From positions 145,277 to 209,276 of the forward strand of contig CABJAP010000008.1 of assembly GCA_902363595.1 (NCBI GenBank): a stretch of DNA of 64,000 nucleotides. The letters run 5' to 3'. The notes under the pieces were generated by a model. That model ran no database searches. It saw only the letters and a program-made list of their open reading frames with translations, and had not been told where the DNA came from. Source of the DNA: Clostridia bacterium (GTDB lineage Bacteria > Bacillota > Clostridia > Peptostreptococcales > Anaerovoracaceae). Below are positions 31,204 to 40,390 of the stretch, in pieces (the stretch's first letter is position 1; every line of letters starts with the position of its first letter). The position numbers and the translations under genes are program-made.

Positions 31204-32502
31204 TCATACATTTGAAAAAGGCTGTTTAAACTGCTCCCTTTCAATTTTTTCTCTATATTCAGACTCCATTTCCAGCACACCAGCAGGAAATTCGTACTCT
31301 TCCAGCAGTTCCAGTACCGGCATTGGGTTGAATTCTTCGGACAGGCGAACGCCGAACGGCCCTTCCATCTCGCCTTTTGCGGTCAGCTCTACAATAATGG
31401 CCGGGACCACTGCTGTCTGCGCTACGACTGCGGGAGTCCCATATTTTTCTATGCACTCCTGATTATCCGCCACCTGATATATATAAACTTGTCTTTCCAT
31501 TCCGTCTTTTCTGCCTACAACCCACAGCCCTGCACAAGTTTTTCCCACCAACTCCTGGCCAATTTTTTTTGGCTCAGGAGACACGGCGCCCAGCAGATCC
31601 ACAAGCAGGTCGACCGGCTTCACTTCTTTTCCCCTCAAAATAACTTTACGGTCTGAAAGGAGGCCCAGTTGTTTCAGATACTTCATCGCATCCTCAAAAT
31701 CCTGGCCGTAACCGATCTTGAAATCCGCTTTTTTCAGCCCTTTAATGTGCTGTGACATATTGAAAGGCTCCGAATGTTCCACTGCGGACATCCTCGTCAT
31801 GCCAATGCCTCCGGGAAGCCAAAACTCTTCCGTCAAGGTCAAAGGCTCCGCTGAATAAATCCCCTTTTCATAATCGTAAAGGTGCGGGCCATACAAGCAT
31901 TCCATTAAAGTAGTGGCAACGGAAAACCCAAATACCAGCTCATTGGTCGGATGGCGCAGATTGCTTCCGTCCCGTACATGCAGTTCCTCGATTTCATCAA
32001 AAAAATGTTTTTCCGCAAACCTTGCAAAATAGTCTACCATACCCGGCTCCACTCCGCAGCCAACCATGGCGTAAAGTCCTTTTTCCTCAAATGCTTTTGA
32101 TTTTAGAAATTCCTCGTGTCCCAATTCTTGTATGATCACTGTTGGATCATCCGGGTCGCGAAGCGTTTCTGTCAGGGCCATATCCACAAAATGACAGTTA
32201 CATTCCAGACAAGCATCCATAATCACCGAGGTGAATCCCTCTGTTACCAAACAATGAACCATATAGCCGATTTCGTATTTTCGTGCAAGTCTGACAAGGT
32301 CCTCCTTTTTTAGCGCATCGACCTGCTCGGCAATAAAGCGGTCTTTGTTCCGCTGTTTTGCCGCTGCTTCCTTGGCCTTTTCAAAATCATAGTCTGCCAA
32401 AACCACTTTGCCCAGCCATTCATCCGCATTTTTCCTTCTGTCGAAAAGCGCGCATATGGATTCTCCAACGCCGCCGGCTCCAATTACAAGAACATTCATC
32501 AT
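31204..32502 (-). CDS. Saccharopine dehydrogenase-like NAD(P)-dependent oxidoreductase
   Basis: 432 aa. N-terminal Rossmann motif NVLVIGAGGVGESI (~3-16), then the family's HCLVTEG..VIMDACLECNCHFVDMA and VGCGVEPGMVDYFARFAEKH segments. The family includes saccharopine, carboxynorspermidine and homospermidine enzymes; the substrate cannot be assigned. The start at 32502 (first of two ATGs) follows AAAGGAG; the frame continues upstream over the regulatory region. Divergent from the AraC-type regulator at 32673 and probably controlled by it. Confidence 0.85.
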   Translation of the reverse strand: MMNVLVIGAGGVGESICALFDRRKNADEWLGKVVLADYDFEKAKEAAAKQRNKDRFIAEQVDALKKEDLVRLARKYEIGYMVHCLVTEGFTSVIMDACLECNCHFVDMALTETLRDPDDPTVIIQELGHEEFLKSKAFEEKGLYAMVGCGVEPGMVDYFARFAEKHFFDEIEELHVRDGSNLRHPTNELVFGFSVATTLMECLYGPHLYDYEKGIYSAEPLTLTEEFWLPGGIGMTRMSAVEHSEPFNMSQHIKGLKKADFKIGYGQDFEDAMKYLKQLGLLSDRKVILRGKEVKPVDLLVDLLGAVSPEPKKIGQELVGKTCAGLWVVGRKDGMERQVYIYQVADNQECIEKYGTPAVVAQTAVVPAIIVELTAKGEMEGPFGVRLSEEFNPMPVLELLEEYEFPAGVLEMESEYREKIEREQFKQPFSNV

Positions 32503-32672
32503 ATCCGATCTCCTTTCTACTTTCAGCCTATATCGTGATTCCATTATATAATTTGCAATTTTTCTTTACAGATACGATGTTGACAAAAACTTTGCTTTTT
32601 TAATTGGTTAAACTATAATGGAAGTACCTGTTGCGCAAGTTTTAAGTCAATAAAAAGAAGGAGGTTATCGCC

Positions 32673-34751
32673 ATGCTGGTTAAAGAGGTCGTGATGGAAA
32701 AAGACCTGCATTGCAAATGCGAGATCTGCGCCGTATCGTTTATTCCCATGCATATGCATCATGCATTTGAAATCATTTATATATTGAAGGGCAGTATCAA
32801 CCTAACGTGTCAGGCTTTTGAATACCATCTGAATGAGGGAGATGCCTTTATCTGCAATGTCAACGAGCCGCATTTCGTGACGTCGGATGATCAAGAAAAC
32901 ATCGTTCTGTTTTTCCATTTAGACCCGTACCATTACGAAAACGTTTATCCCCACCTGAGCTATCATTGGTTCCTCTGCGATTCCTACAAAACGCCAGAAA
33001 AAGACGATATTCCTCTAAGGCAGCTGCAGCAGATGCTCTGGCATGCCGCCAGCGCCCTGTCTCCCCGTACCTCGATCCTGCCGGGCGAAGTTGATGCTTT
33101 GATCTTTAATATTGTCAACCATCTGATTAACAACTATCAGAACTTCTCTTTCGCCGGCAATCAGCATGCGCTCCAGAGTTTAAAAAGCTGCGATACTCTA
33201 ACGGTCAAAAGGATTTTTGAAATACAAGAATACATTTATAGAAACTACCAAAATAAGATTTCGCTGGAGGACCTCTCAAATCATCTCTATTTAAATAAAT
33301 ACTATGTTTCGCGATTAATTAAAAATTTTACTGGATTAAATTTGATCGATCTTTTGGGCCTTGTTCGTACAGAGAAAGCACAGATTCTTTTATTGACCTC
33401 CGACCGTTCTTTGGAAGAAATTGCCTTTGAATGCGGCTTTTCCTCAGTAAAGTATTTTGAAAAGTATTTTGTCCAATGGTATAAAGTTTCTCCCCGCCGC
33501 TATCGGGAGGACATGCGAGATAAGATTCTGTCCGGTGCTCAGCGCACTGTTTCCATTTCCCATACGTCTCCAAAACTGGCCGCTATCCGAAAACAGCTGT
33601 CTCAATCAGCAGTGTTGGCTAAAACGGCTTTTTCCCAGTATGAATACATTCTGAATTTGGAGGGTCTTTGCCAGCCCTTTCCCCATCTATGGCAAAGCAG
33701 CATCTACATTTCGGATATCGCCACTTCCATACAGTTAATTGATTCCATCGACCTTGCCCAATGCCGGGAAGACATTGGGTTTGAAAAAGTGGAGCTCCAT
33801 AACCTCTTTGAACGGTATCCATACTATCGCAAAAAAAATCCGTTTTTTGATGCAGGCCTCCTTCATCTGATTAAGAATCTCTGTTCTGTGCAGTTGCTCG
33901 TTGAGCTTAATCTTTCATTGAATAAAGACAATCTTGATGAGGAATTGGAATCACTCTTAAATATTGCCGCTCTACTGGCTGAAAGCTTGACTGAATCAGA
34001 GTCCAATGGGCTGTCATTTTGTCTTCGCAATCAGTCCTTTGATTCCAAGGAACTCTCACAGCTAACCGACAAAATCGCCAAAACTTTGGAACACAGCCGG
34101 CTCCCATCTGCCATACGCATTACGGAGCAGCATTTTTTAAGAGAAACCTATTCCAACGATTCGATGTGCCTGGTACCACATCTGATCAATCATGCCTTGT
34201 CTATGCCGCATCAAACCGATACTTCCATACCTTATCGGGAAATGTTTGATATTCCAGGAGAAGATACCAAGACTAATATTCCTGCTTTTTCCTATAATGG
34301 TCTCTTTGGGCCTTTCGGCGAGAAGAAACCGCTCTATTATGCCTGGCATCTGCTTTCTCTTCTGGGCGATCAAGTAATCTTTCAGGCAGATGGAATTCTT
34401 GTTACAAAACTTAGATCTGATTTCTCCATTCTTCTATATGACCCGTTCGAAGAGCGGAGCTTACACCACGCCGGCTCCCCATCCGGTGCCGCCTTTACGC
34501 TGAAATTTGCATCAGCGCCCCACAATCAATACCAGGTTACTCAAATCAGCCTCAACAGTGAAAAGAGCCTGTTTCAGCATCTTAAAAATCTACGTTTTCC
34601 GAAAAATCTTGATCGCAGCGATATACGCCGTCTGGATCAGGCCGCCGCACCAGAAGTAGCCTTCTCTTTTCTTGATTTGTATGATGAGAGCATTCTCAAC
34701 ATCAGCCTCAACCCCTATTCAGCCAAATTGCTGATCTTAAAGCATTTATGA
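32673..34751 (+). CDS. AraC family regulator fused to a degenerate GH39-like domain
   Basis: 692 aa. Cupin sensor ~20-95 (HMHHAFEIIYILKGSINLTCQ.. LNEGDAFICNVNEPH); AraC double HTH ~185-285 (ISLEDLSNHLYLNKYYVSRLIKNFTG, SLEEIAFECGFSSVKYFEKYFVQWYKVSPRRYR); then ~390 residues. The end of this C-terminal part (NGLFGPFGEKKPLYYAWHLLSLLGDQVI.. ILVTKLRSDFSILLYDP) resembles the GH39 xylosidase fold found in some clostridial AraC proteins, but the sequence is weak and catalytic glutamates are not obvious, so a ligand-sensing role is more likely than hydrolysis. Divergent gene pair suggests control of the dehydrogenase/MFS operon. Confidence 0.8.
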   Translation: MLVKEVVMEKDLHCKCEICAVSFIPMHMHHAFEIIYILKGSINLTCQAFEYHLNEGDAFICNVNEPHFVTSDDQENIVLFFHLDPYHYENVYPHLSYHWFLCDSYKTPEKDDIPLRQLQQMLWHAASALSPRTSILPGEVDALIFNIVNHLINNYQNFSFAGNQHALQSLKSCDTLTVKRIFEIQEYIYRNYQNKISLEDLSNHLYLNKYYVSRLIKNFTGLNLIDLLGLVRTEKAQILLLTSDRSLEEIAFECGFSSVKYFEKYFVQWYKVSPRRYREDMRDKILSGAQRTVSISHTSPKLAAIRKQLSQSAVLAKTAFSQYEYILNLEGLCQPFPHLWQSSIYISDIATSIQLIDSIDLAQCREDIGFEKVELHNLFERYPYYRKKNPFFDAGLLHLIKNLCSVQLLVELNLSLNKDNLDEELESLLNIAALLAESLTESESNGLSFCLRNQSFDSKELSQLTDKIAKTLEHSRLPSAIRITEQHFLRETYSNDSMCLVPHLINHALSMPHQTDTSIPYREMFDIPGEDTKTNIPAFSYNGLFGPFGEKKPLYYAWHLLSLLGDQVIFQADGILVTKLRSDFSILLYDPFEERSLHHAGSPSGAAFTLKFASAPHNQYQVTQISLNSEKSLFQHLKNLRFPKNLDRSDIRRLDQAAAPEVAFSFLDLYDESILNISLNPYSAKLLILKHL

Positions 34752-34905
34752 TTAACCAGCGGCCGGGCCGCACCCCAAAGCCCCCGCCTTCCCCCATGTG
34801 ATAAAAATTTATCGAAAATCTTAAAACTTAGTGTTTTCTTTTTTTACCAAAGGGTATAGGATAGTTACATGGGAAAATTGAAACTAGTATTCGGGGAGGT
34901 TATTT

Positions 34906-37443
34906 ATGAAAACATTAAAATTGAAAGAAGGACTTTACTGGACAGGAATTTTAGATCCGCAGCTGCGGGTATTTGATATCATCATGAATACGGAGTATGG
35001 GACGACCTACAATTCTTACCTGCTCCAAGGCTCAGAAAAAACGGCACTTTTCGAAACGGCCAAAGCCAAATGTATGGATGAATATCTGGATAAGCTTACA
35101 TCCCTGATCGATATCAAAGATATCGACTACATCATCGTCGATCATACAGAGCCGGATCACGCCGGTTCCGCGGAAAAGCTGATCGAAATCAACCCGGCCA
35201 TTAAGCTGGTGGGTACTGCTACCGCTATCAGCTTCATGAAAGAAATCTGCAATACAGAATTTGCTTCTGTCATTGTCAAAGAAGGCGATACGCTCTCCCT
35301 GGGAGACAAGACCCTCAAGTTTATCGCTGCGCCCAATCTTCACTGGCCGGATGCCATGTATACATATGTGGAAGAGGACAAAGTTCTGCTGACTTGCGAC
35401 TCTTTCGGCGCTCACTACAGCTTTGATCAAATTCTAAGCTCCAAAATTACCGATCAGGACGGCTATATGAGCGCGCTCCGCTACTATTTTGATAACATTA
35501 TGGGGCCTTTCAAGCCTTATGTACTTAAGGCTATCGACAAAATCCGCGACCTTGAAATCGATATGGTATGTCCGGGGCACGGCCCTGTGCTGGACGAAGA
35601 TCCTTGGAAAATTATTAACATTTACAAGGGATGGTCCACCGAAGTTAACCCCAATACAAAGAAAACGGTTGTAATTCCTTACGTAGCTGCTTACGGTTAT
35701 ACACAGGTGCTGGCAGCAAAGATCACAGAAGGAATCAAAGCTTCCGGCGATGTGGAGGTAAAACTCTACGACATGGTTACTTCCGATCAGGCTCAGGTTC
35801 TGGGAGAGCTTTACTGGGCGGATGGAATCCTCTTTGGAACACCGACCATCCTGGGAGAAGCTTTGAAGCCGATCTGGGATCTGACCACATCCATCTTCCC
35901 GGTTACCCACGGCGGCAAGATCGCTTCCGCCTTCGGCTCTTACGGCTGGAGCGGCGAAGCTGTACCTCATATGATCGAACGCCTCAAGCAGCTGCGCATG
36001 AAAGTCTACGGAAAGGGCCTGCGGGTACGGTTTAAGCCGTCTGATGCCCAGCTGGCGGAAGCTTATGAATTCGGATATAATTTTGGACGCTCCGTTATCG
36101 AAGGCGCGATCGTCGAGCCGGAACCGGCTCCAGCAGGCAACAGAAGATGGAAGTGCCTGGTCTGCGGTGAGATTATCGAAGGTCCCAAACCTCCCGAAAG
36201 CTGCCCCATCTGCGGCGTAGGTCCGGAGCAGTTTGTGGAAGTTCCTTCTGAAGAAGTTTCCTTCAGCTCCACCGAGCAAGCTAAGATTGTCGTTGTTGGA
36301 AGCGGAGTCGCAGCACTGTCCGCTTGTGAAGAGATCAGAAAGAGAAATCAGGTATGCGACCTTGAGATCATCTCCAATGAAAGCGTGTTCTGCTACAACC
36401 GGCCCATGCTGACAAAGGGCATTCTGTCCGAGTTTGACGCTCTGAACTTCTTTACCAAACAGCTAGACTGGTACGAAGAGAATAAAATCAAGCTAACTTT
36501 AGATACCACTGTGGAAGCAATTGATACTACAGCTAAAAAGCTTCAGCTCTCCGGAGGAGAGCAGCGTCAGTACGACAAGCTGATCCTGGCAACAGGAGCA
36601 GAATGCAATATCCCCCCTATTAAGGGATCCGAATGCAGCAATGTTTACTCCATTCGCAAACTGGCCGATGCCAACGCCATCCGCGAGCGTATCGATCAGG
36701 TAACGGATATCGCTGTAATTGGCGGCGGTGTACTGGGTCTTGAGGCTGCCTGGGAATTCCGCAGAGCCGGCAAGAACGTTACCATTCTGGAAGTGTCCGA
36801 TGGGTTGATGAAAAACCAGCTGGATGAGCAGGCATCTCTCCTTCTGAAGGAAGCAGCGGAGAAATCTGGTCTTACGGTTATTACGGGAGCGAAGATCGAC
36901 CAAATTACAGAGTCCGGCGTCGATCTGGCAGACGGAAGTGAAATTTCCGGCCAGCTGGTCATTATCTCGGCCGGGATCAAACCCAATGCCGCCGTTGCTA
37001 CCAGCGCCGGTATTGAAGGCGACCGCTGGATCAAGGTCAATGAAAAAATGGAAACCAGCGCCAAGGACGTATACGCCTGCGGCGATGTGGCCGCAATGAA
37101 CGGCGTCAGTGTGGGCATCTGGAGCCAGGGACTGGAAATGGGCAAAGTGGCCGGCGCCAACGCGGCGGGAGACAGCCTTTCCTATAAGCCGGTAACTCCA
37201 TCCAACTCCTACAGCGGGATGGGAATTAACCTCTTTGCCATTGGTGATAACGGCAAGAAGGAAGGTCTCAATTATAAAGCAATCCAGCTGGCCGACCCAG
37301 CCAAGGGCATCTACAAGAAACTGTACTTCGTGAACAATCGTTTCACAGGCGGTATTCTGATAGGAGATGTGAGTCAATCGGCAAAGCTTCTGACAGGTTA
37401 TGAAAAGAAACAGACCCTGGAAGATATGATGGGAATTCTATAA
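34906..37443 (+). CDS. Multidomain flavodiiron protein: FDP core, rubredoxin and NADH:rubredoxin reductase fused
   Basis: 845 aa. Reduces O2 to water (or NO) at a di-iron site using NAD(P)H, all in one chain. Lactamase-like domain ~1-250 with ligands His80, Glu82, Asp84, His146, Asp165, His225 (DHTEPDH, NLHWPD, TCDSFGAH, GHGP); flavodoxin (FMN) ~253-400 (GTPTILGEA, GSYGWSGEA); rubredoxin ~414-443 with Cys417, 420, 433, 436; FAD/NAD(P) reductase ~458-845 (VVGSGVAALSA, AVIGGGVLGLEAA, VYACGDVA). This corresponds to the clostridial class F fusion. Single gene with its own terminator; GGGGAGG ribosome site. Confidence 0.95.
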   Translation: MKTLKLKEGLYWTGILDPQLRVFDIIMNTEYGTTYNSYLLQGSEKTALFETAKAKCMDEYLDKLTSLIDIKDIDYIIVDHTEPDHAGSAEKLIEINPAIKLVGTATAISFMKEICNTEFASVIVKEGDTLSLGDKTLKFIAAPNLHWPDAMYTYVEEDKVLLTCDSFGAHYSFDQILSSKITDQDGYMSALRYYFDNIMGPFKPYVLKAIDKIRDLEIDMVCPGHGPVLDEDPWKIINIYKGWSTEVNPNTKKTVVIPYVAAYGYTQVLAAKITEGIKASGDVEVKLYDMVTSDQAQVLGELYWADGILFGTPTILGEALKPIWDLTTSIFPVTHGGKIASAFGSYGWSGEAVPHMIERLKQLRMKVYGKGLRVRFKPSDAQLAEAYEFGYNFGRSVIEGAIVEPEPAPAGNRRWKCLVCGEIIEGPKPPESCPICGVGPEQFVEVPSEEVSFSSTEQAKIVVVGSGVAALSACEEIRKRNQVCDLEIISNESVFCYNRPMLTKGILSEFDALNFFTKQLDWYEENKIKLTLDTTVEAIDTTAKKLQLSGGEQRQYDKLILATGAECNIPPIKGSECSNVYSIRKLADANAIRERIDQVTDIAVIGGGVLGLEAAWEFRRAGKNVTILEVSDGLMKNQLDEQASLLLKEAAEKSGLTVITGAKIDQITESGVDLADGSEISGQLVIISAGIKPNAAVATSAGIEGDRWIKVNEKMETSAKDVYACGDVAAMNGVSVGIWSQGLEMGKVAGANAAGDSLSYKPVTPSNSYSGMGINLFAIGDNGKKEGLNYKAIQLADPAKGIYKKLYFVNNRFTGGILIGDVSQSAKLLTGYEKKQTLEDMMGIL

Positions 37444-37467
37444 ACAACAAATCATTTTCCATGTGGA

Positions 37468-37504
37468 GGCTTGCGGGATGAAAAATACCCGCAAGTCTCT
37501 TTTT
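37468..37504 (+). terminator. Terminator after the flavodiiron gene
   Basis: GGCTTGCGGG / CCCGCAAGTC stem (37468-37477 with 37488-37497) followed by TCTTTTT. Confidence 0.85.
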
Positions 37505-37522
37505 CATCCTTATACGGAGAAA

Positions 37523-37551
37523 TTGCCAAAGCCTCCGGGTTTTGATATAAT
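37523..37551 (+). promoter_or_regulatory. Sigma-A promoter of the pilus-like operon
   Basis: TTGCCA (37523-37528), 17 nt, TATAAT (37546-37551); start of transcription expected near 37558, 36 nt before the ATG at 37594. No other clear promoter was seen until 43.5 kb, so it may serve all genes to 43468. Confidence 0.75.
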
Positions 37552-37593
37552 TGGATGGCAATCAAATACATATCAAAAGGCGGTAGATAGATC

Positions 37594-38514
37594 ATGAAAA
37601 GAAAGCAAGCTTATCGAATATGCTCGATTGTTTTGGTTCTGCTTTTCACAGCAGCCTTCTTCGGCTGCAGCAGCAGCGGCGAAAAAGACAGTGCCTCCTC
37701 TTCAGACTCCCCCAAGGAGCGAGGACCGGTTCTCATCTCCAAAGCAGAAGAGAAAAAGACGATAAACAACGATGCGGCTATTATCGATATTACCAATGTT
37801 TCTCAGGGCTACATCTGTATTAAATACTTGGGGAACAACAAAAAGGTCAAACTGCAGCTGACCAAGGGAGAGGAAACGTATACCTACAACCTGCTTAAAC
37901 GGGGAAATTTTGAAATATTTCCCTTCTCTGACGGCAGCGGCAGCTATAAGGTCGCAATCTTTGAAAATATTAGCGGCGATCAATATTCCCAGGTCTGCTC
38001 TGAAGAAGTGAAGGTGAAATTAAAGAATGAAAATCTTCCTTTTCTTTACCCCAACGAGTATGTGAATTACACTGCTGATGATCCCATCGTGGGCCTGAGC
38101 GACCAGGTGACGGCAAAGAGCAGCGATGATCTGGAAAAGGTGGAGGACGTCTTTAATTATGTAACCACAAACATTGATTATGACTACGATCTGGCGGTTA
38201 ATGTGGCCACCGACTATCTGCCCAATATCGATCAAGTCCTGAAAAAAAAGAAGGGCATCTGTTTTGACTATGCGTCTGTCATGAGCGCCATGCTGCGGAT
38301 TCAAGGAATCCCTACCAAACTGGTGATTGGTTATGCAGGCGATGTATATCATGCTTGGATCAGCGTTTATACAGAGGACGAAGGCTGGGTGGACGGTGTT
38401 ATTCAATTCGATGGGAAAGACTGGACGATGATGGATCCTACCACTGCAGCGGCAAGCGGCGAAATGGATGATATTACAAATGACAGCCGTTACAATGCTC
38501 TCTATTTCTATTAA
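37594..38514 (+). CDS. Transglutaminase-like lipoprotein
   Basis: 306 aa. Lipobox AAFFGC (Cys ~25) after a hydrophobic signal; Ser/Asp/Lys-rich linker; a beta domain ~45-150; then a transglutaminase/protease-like domain with the Cys in KKGICFDYASVMSAMLRIQGIP, the His in VYHAWISVY and the Asp in WTMMDPT, a complete Cys-His-Asp triad. Exported and membrane-tethered. It is the first gene of the operon that carries the PilC/PilT homologues (17 nt to the next ORF), so it may process or anchor the surface structure. Substrate unknown. Confidence 0.85.
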   Translation: MKRKQAYRICSIVLVLLFTAAFFGCSSSGEKDSASSSDSPKERGPVLISKAEEKKTINNDAAIIDITNVSQGYICIKYLGNNKKVKLQLTKGEETYTYNLLKRGNFEIFPFSDGSGSYKVAIFENISGDQYSQVCSEEVKVKLKNENLPFLYPNEYVNYTADDPIVGLSDQVTAKSSDDLEKVEDVFNYVTTNIDYDYDLAVNVATDYLPNIDQVLKKKKGICFDYASVMSAMLRIQGIPTKLVIGYAGDVYHAWISVYTEDEGWVDGVIQFDGKDWTMMDPTTAAASGEMDDITNDSRYNALYFY

Positions 38515-38530
38515 TTAAAGGAGGTCCCCG

Positions 38531-39577
38531 ATGAGGAAAAAGACGCGACAGAAAAAAGCAGAAGAGCTCGCGCTGCTGTTAAATGAACTTGGCATGTTTT
38601 TCAACGGGGGTATTCCTCTATATGACGCCTTCCTTATTATGGAGGAAAACTCTTCCAATGACGACGATCGGAGCCTTTATCATATGATTGGCGAAGAGAT
38701 CGAGCAGGGAATGGATTTATCTGACGCGCTGGAGCACACAGGTCGTTTTCCAGATTACATGATTCAAATGATTCGGATTGGTGAAAACTCTGGAAAGCTG
38801 GAAGAAGTCTTTTCCTCTTTGGCGCTTTACTATCAGCGGCAGGACCATTTGACGAGCAGCCTTCGCAGTGCAGTGGTATACCCGCTGGCGATGGTCCTAG
38901 TGATGCTTCTTATTTTGGCAGTGCTGATGATTAAAGTTCTGCCGGTGTTCTCGCAAGTTTTTACTCAGGTGGGCGCACAGCTTCCCGCTCCCCTCGAAGC
39001 GGCAGCAGGTTCGGGAAGCGCTGCGGCTGTTGCAGCGGTCTGCGTTTTAGGCGTTATCGTCCTTTGCTTGATTCTCTACGGGCTGATTCGCAGAAAGGAA
39101 GAAGGCCGGCGATTTCTCGCTCATCTCTATGAGGGGTTTCCCCTTACAAGAAAAATTGCAGAGAAATCCGCAGCCAATCGATTTGCTTATTCCATGGCTT
39201 TGCTGCTTGCCAGCGGCATCAATGTGGACGAGGCTGTGGATTTGGTTCGAGAACTAAATCGCTCTCCCAGGGCCGGGCAAAAGCTTACAAAGCTGAAAGG
39301 CCTAATGGACGAGGGAGAAACGTTTCCTCATGCGCTGACGTCCAGCGGCATCCTATCCTCAGAATATTCCTCAATGATTGCCGTAGGACTGAAAACGGGC
39401 AGCGGCGAGGAGATGATGGACTTGGTAGCGCAGCGTCTGAGCAGTGATACGGATCGATATATCGACCGTACTCTCTCTGGTATTGAACCAGCCATTGTGA
39501 TTATCATGTGTCTGATGATCGGCTCGGTCCTTTTGTCAGTCATGCTTCCTTTAATGAAAATCATGACAGCCATGTAG
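38531..39577 (+). CDS. PilC/GspF-type inner-membrane platform protein
   Basis: 348 aa. Two T2SSF repeats: ~14-135 (LALLLNELGMFFNGGIPLYDAFLIME.. VYPLAMVLVMLLILAVLMIKVLPVFSQVFTQVG) and ~215-345 (FAYSMALLLASGINVDEAVDLV.. IEPAIVIIMCLMIGSVLLSVMLPLMKIMTAM), with a central TM helix (~155-182). Three TM segments in the normal pattern; slightly shorter than the common ~400 aa because the N-terminal cytoplasmic extension is missing. AGGAGG ribosome site. In T4P/T2SS it couples the ATPase to pilin assembly. Confidence 0.93.
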   Translation: MRKKTRQKKAEELALLLNELGMFFNGGIPLYDAFLIMEENSSNDDDRSLYHMIGEEIEQGMDLSDALEHTGRFPDYMIQMIRIGENSGKLEEVFSSLALYYQRQDHLTSSLRSAVVYPLAMVLVMLLILAVLMIKVLPVFSQVFTQVGAQLPAPLEAAAGSGSAAAVAAVCVLGVIVLCLILYGLIRRKEEGRRFLAHLYEGFPLTRKIAEKSAANRFAYSMALLLASGINVDEAVDLVRELNRSPRAGQKLTKLKGLMDEGETFPHALTSSGILSSEYSSMIAVGLKTGSGEEMMDLVAQRLSSDTDRYIDRTLSGIEPAIVIIMCLMIGSVLLSVMLPLMKIMTAM

Positions 39578-39587
39578 GGAGGCGCTT

Positions 39588-39890
39588 ATGAGAAGCATTT
39601 ATCGTACGATCTTTCTAATTGTGTCCATTGCCGTTATGATCAGCGGAACGATCTTTATCTCCGAGTATCTGGAAAAAAGAGTAAGCCAAGACAGGCAGCA
39701 GCTGCTGGAAGATACCATTCGTAATTATGCGGTTCAGTGTTATGCTCTGGAAGGACAATATCCAAAAGATTTGGGTTATCTGGAGTCGAATTATACCTTA
39801 AACCTGGATCGGGACAAGTATGTCTATCATTACAAATTTATCGGCACCAATATGGTTCCCGAAATCTCTGTTTTTGAAAAGGATCGCTAG
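39588..39890 (+). CDS. Small membrane protein, pseudopilin-like
   Basis: 100 aa. Short basic leader, a single N-terminal hydrophobic helix (~7-25), then a coiled segment (KRVSQDRQQLLEDTIRNYAVQCYALEGQYPKDLGYLESNY). The helix plus ALEGQYPKDLGYLE resembles a GspG-type minor pilin, in which YP..L.yL begins the globular domain. No G-FTLIE-type prepilin cleavage site is visible. Eleven nt after the PilC/GspF gene. Confidence 0.7.
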   Translation: MRSIYRTIFLIVSIAVMISGTIFISEYLEKRVSQDRQQLLEDTIRNYAVQCYALEGQYPKDLGYLESNYTLNLDRDKYVYHYKFIGTNMVPEISVFEKDR

Positions 39891-39898
39891 GTGGAAGC

Positions 39899-40390
39899 AT
39901 GGAAAAAAGACGCCATATAATTGATGTCCTATTTATCGTTATTCTCATAGGAGCTTTTGCCCTCTTTTCCGTGGCTCTGGTTGTTTTAGGCGCCAATGTT
40001 TATAAAAAAACAGTGTCATCCAACCAGCAAGCCTATCAAATACGGACTGCCTCCTTATATTTTGATCAGAAGATCCATCAGTCGGACAGCCGCGGATCCC
40101 TTTCGCTGAACACTCTGAAAAGCGGCCAGTCGGCTCTGGTCTTGGGCGAGGACGATTATGAAACCTGGATTTTTCTTTCGAACGGTCAGCTTCGGGAGAC
40201 AACCGTAAAAAAAGGGACCGCTGTGACCGAAGACTTCGGACAGCCGGTTCTTTCTTTACGAACTCTTGAATTTACACTTGTCAAGGATCATCTTTTGAGA
40301 ATCACAGCTGTCTCCCAGGATGGAGTTTACTCCCGGACGGACATTCTTGTGCGGGCTTCGCAGCCGGAGGTAAACGATGAAAAAAAATAG
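39899..40390 (+). CDS. DUF4860-like single-TM protein (minor pilin candidate)
   Basis: 163 aa. N-terminal helix ~9-34 (VLFIVILIGAFALFSVALVVLGANVY) preceded by a short charged leader, then a beta-rich domain (ALVLGEDDYETWIFLSNGQLRETTVKKGT.. LEFTLVKDHLLRITAVSQDG) reminiscent of ComGF/GspJ-type minor pilins. Family name from memory of DUF4860 proteins in clostridial pilus clusters. Overlaps the following gene by 14 nt. Confidence 0.7.
   Translation: MEKRRHIIDVLFIVILIGAFALFSVALVVLGANVYKKTVSSNQQAYQIRTASLYFDQKIHQSDSRGSLSLNTLKSGQSALVLGEDDYETWIFLSNGQLRETTVKKGTAVTEDFGQPVLSLRTLEFTLVKDHLLRITAVSQDGVYSRTDILVRASQPEVNDEKK

Noticed and set aside
34752..34905. GCGGCC/GGCCGC hairpin after the AraC gene as terminator, and a promoter for the flavodiiron gene near TTTACC / TATAGG.
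   Set aside because: The stem is very short without a T-tract, and the hexamers match poorly; neither can be supported.
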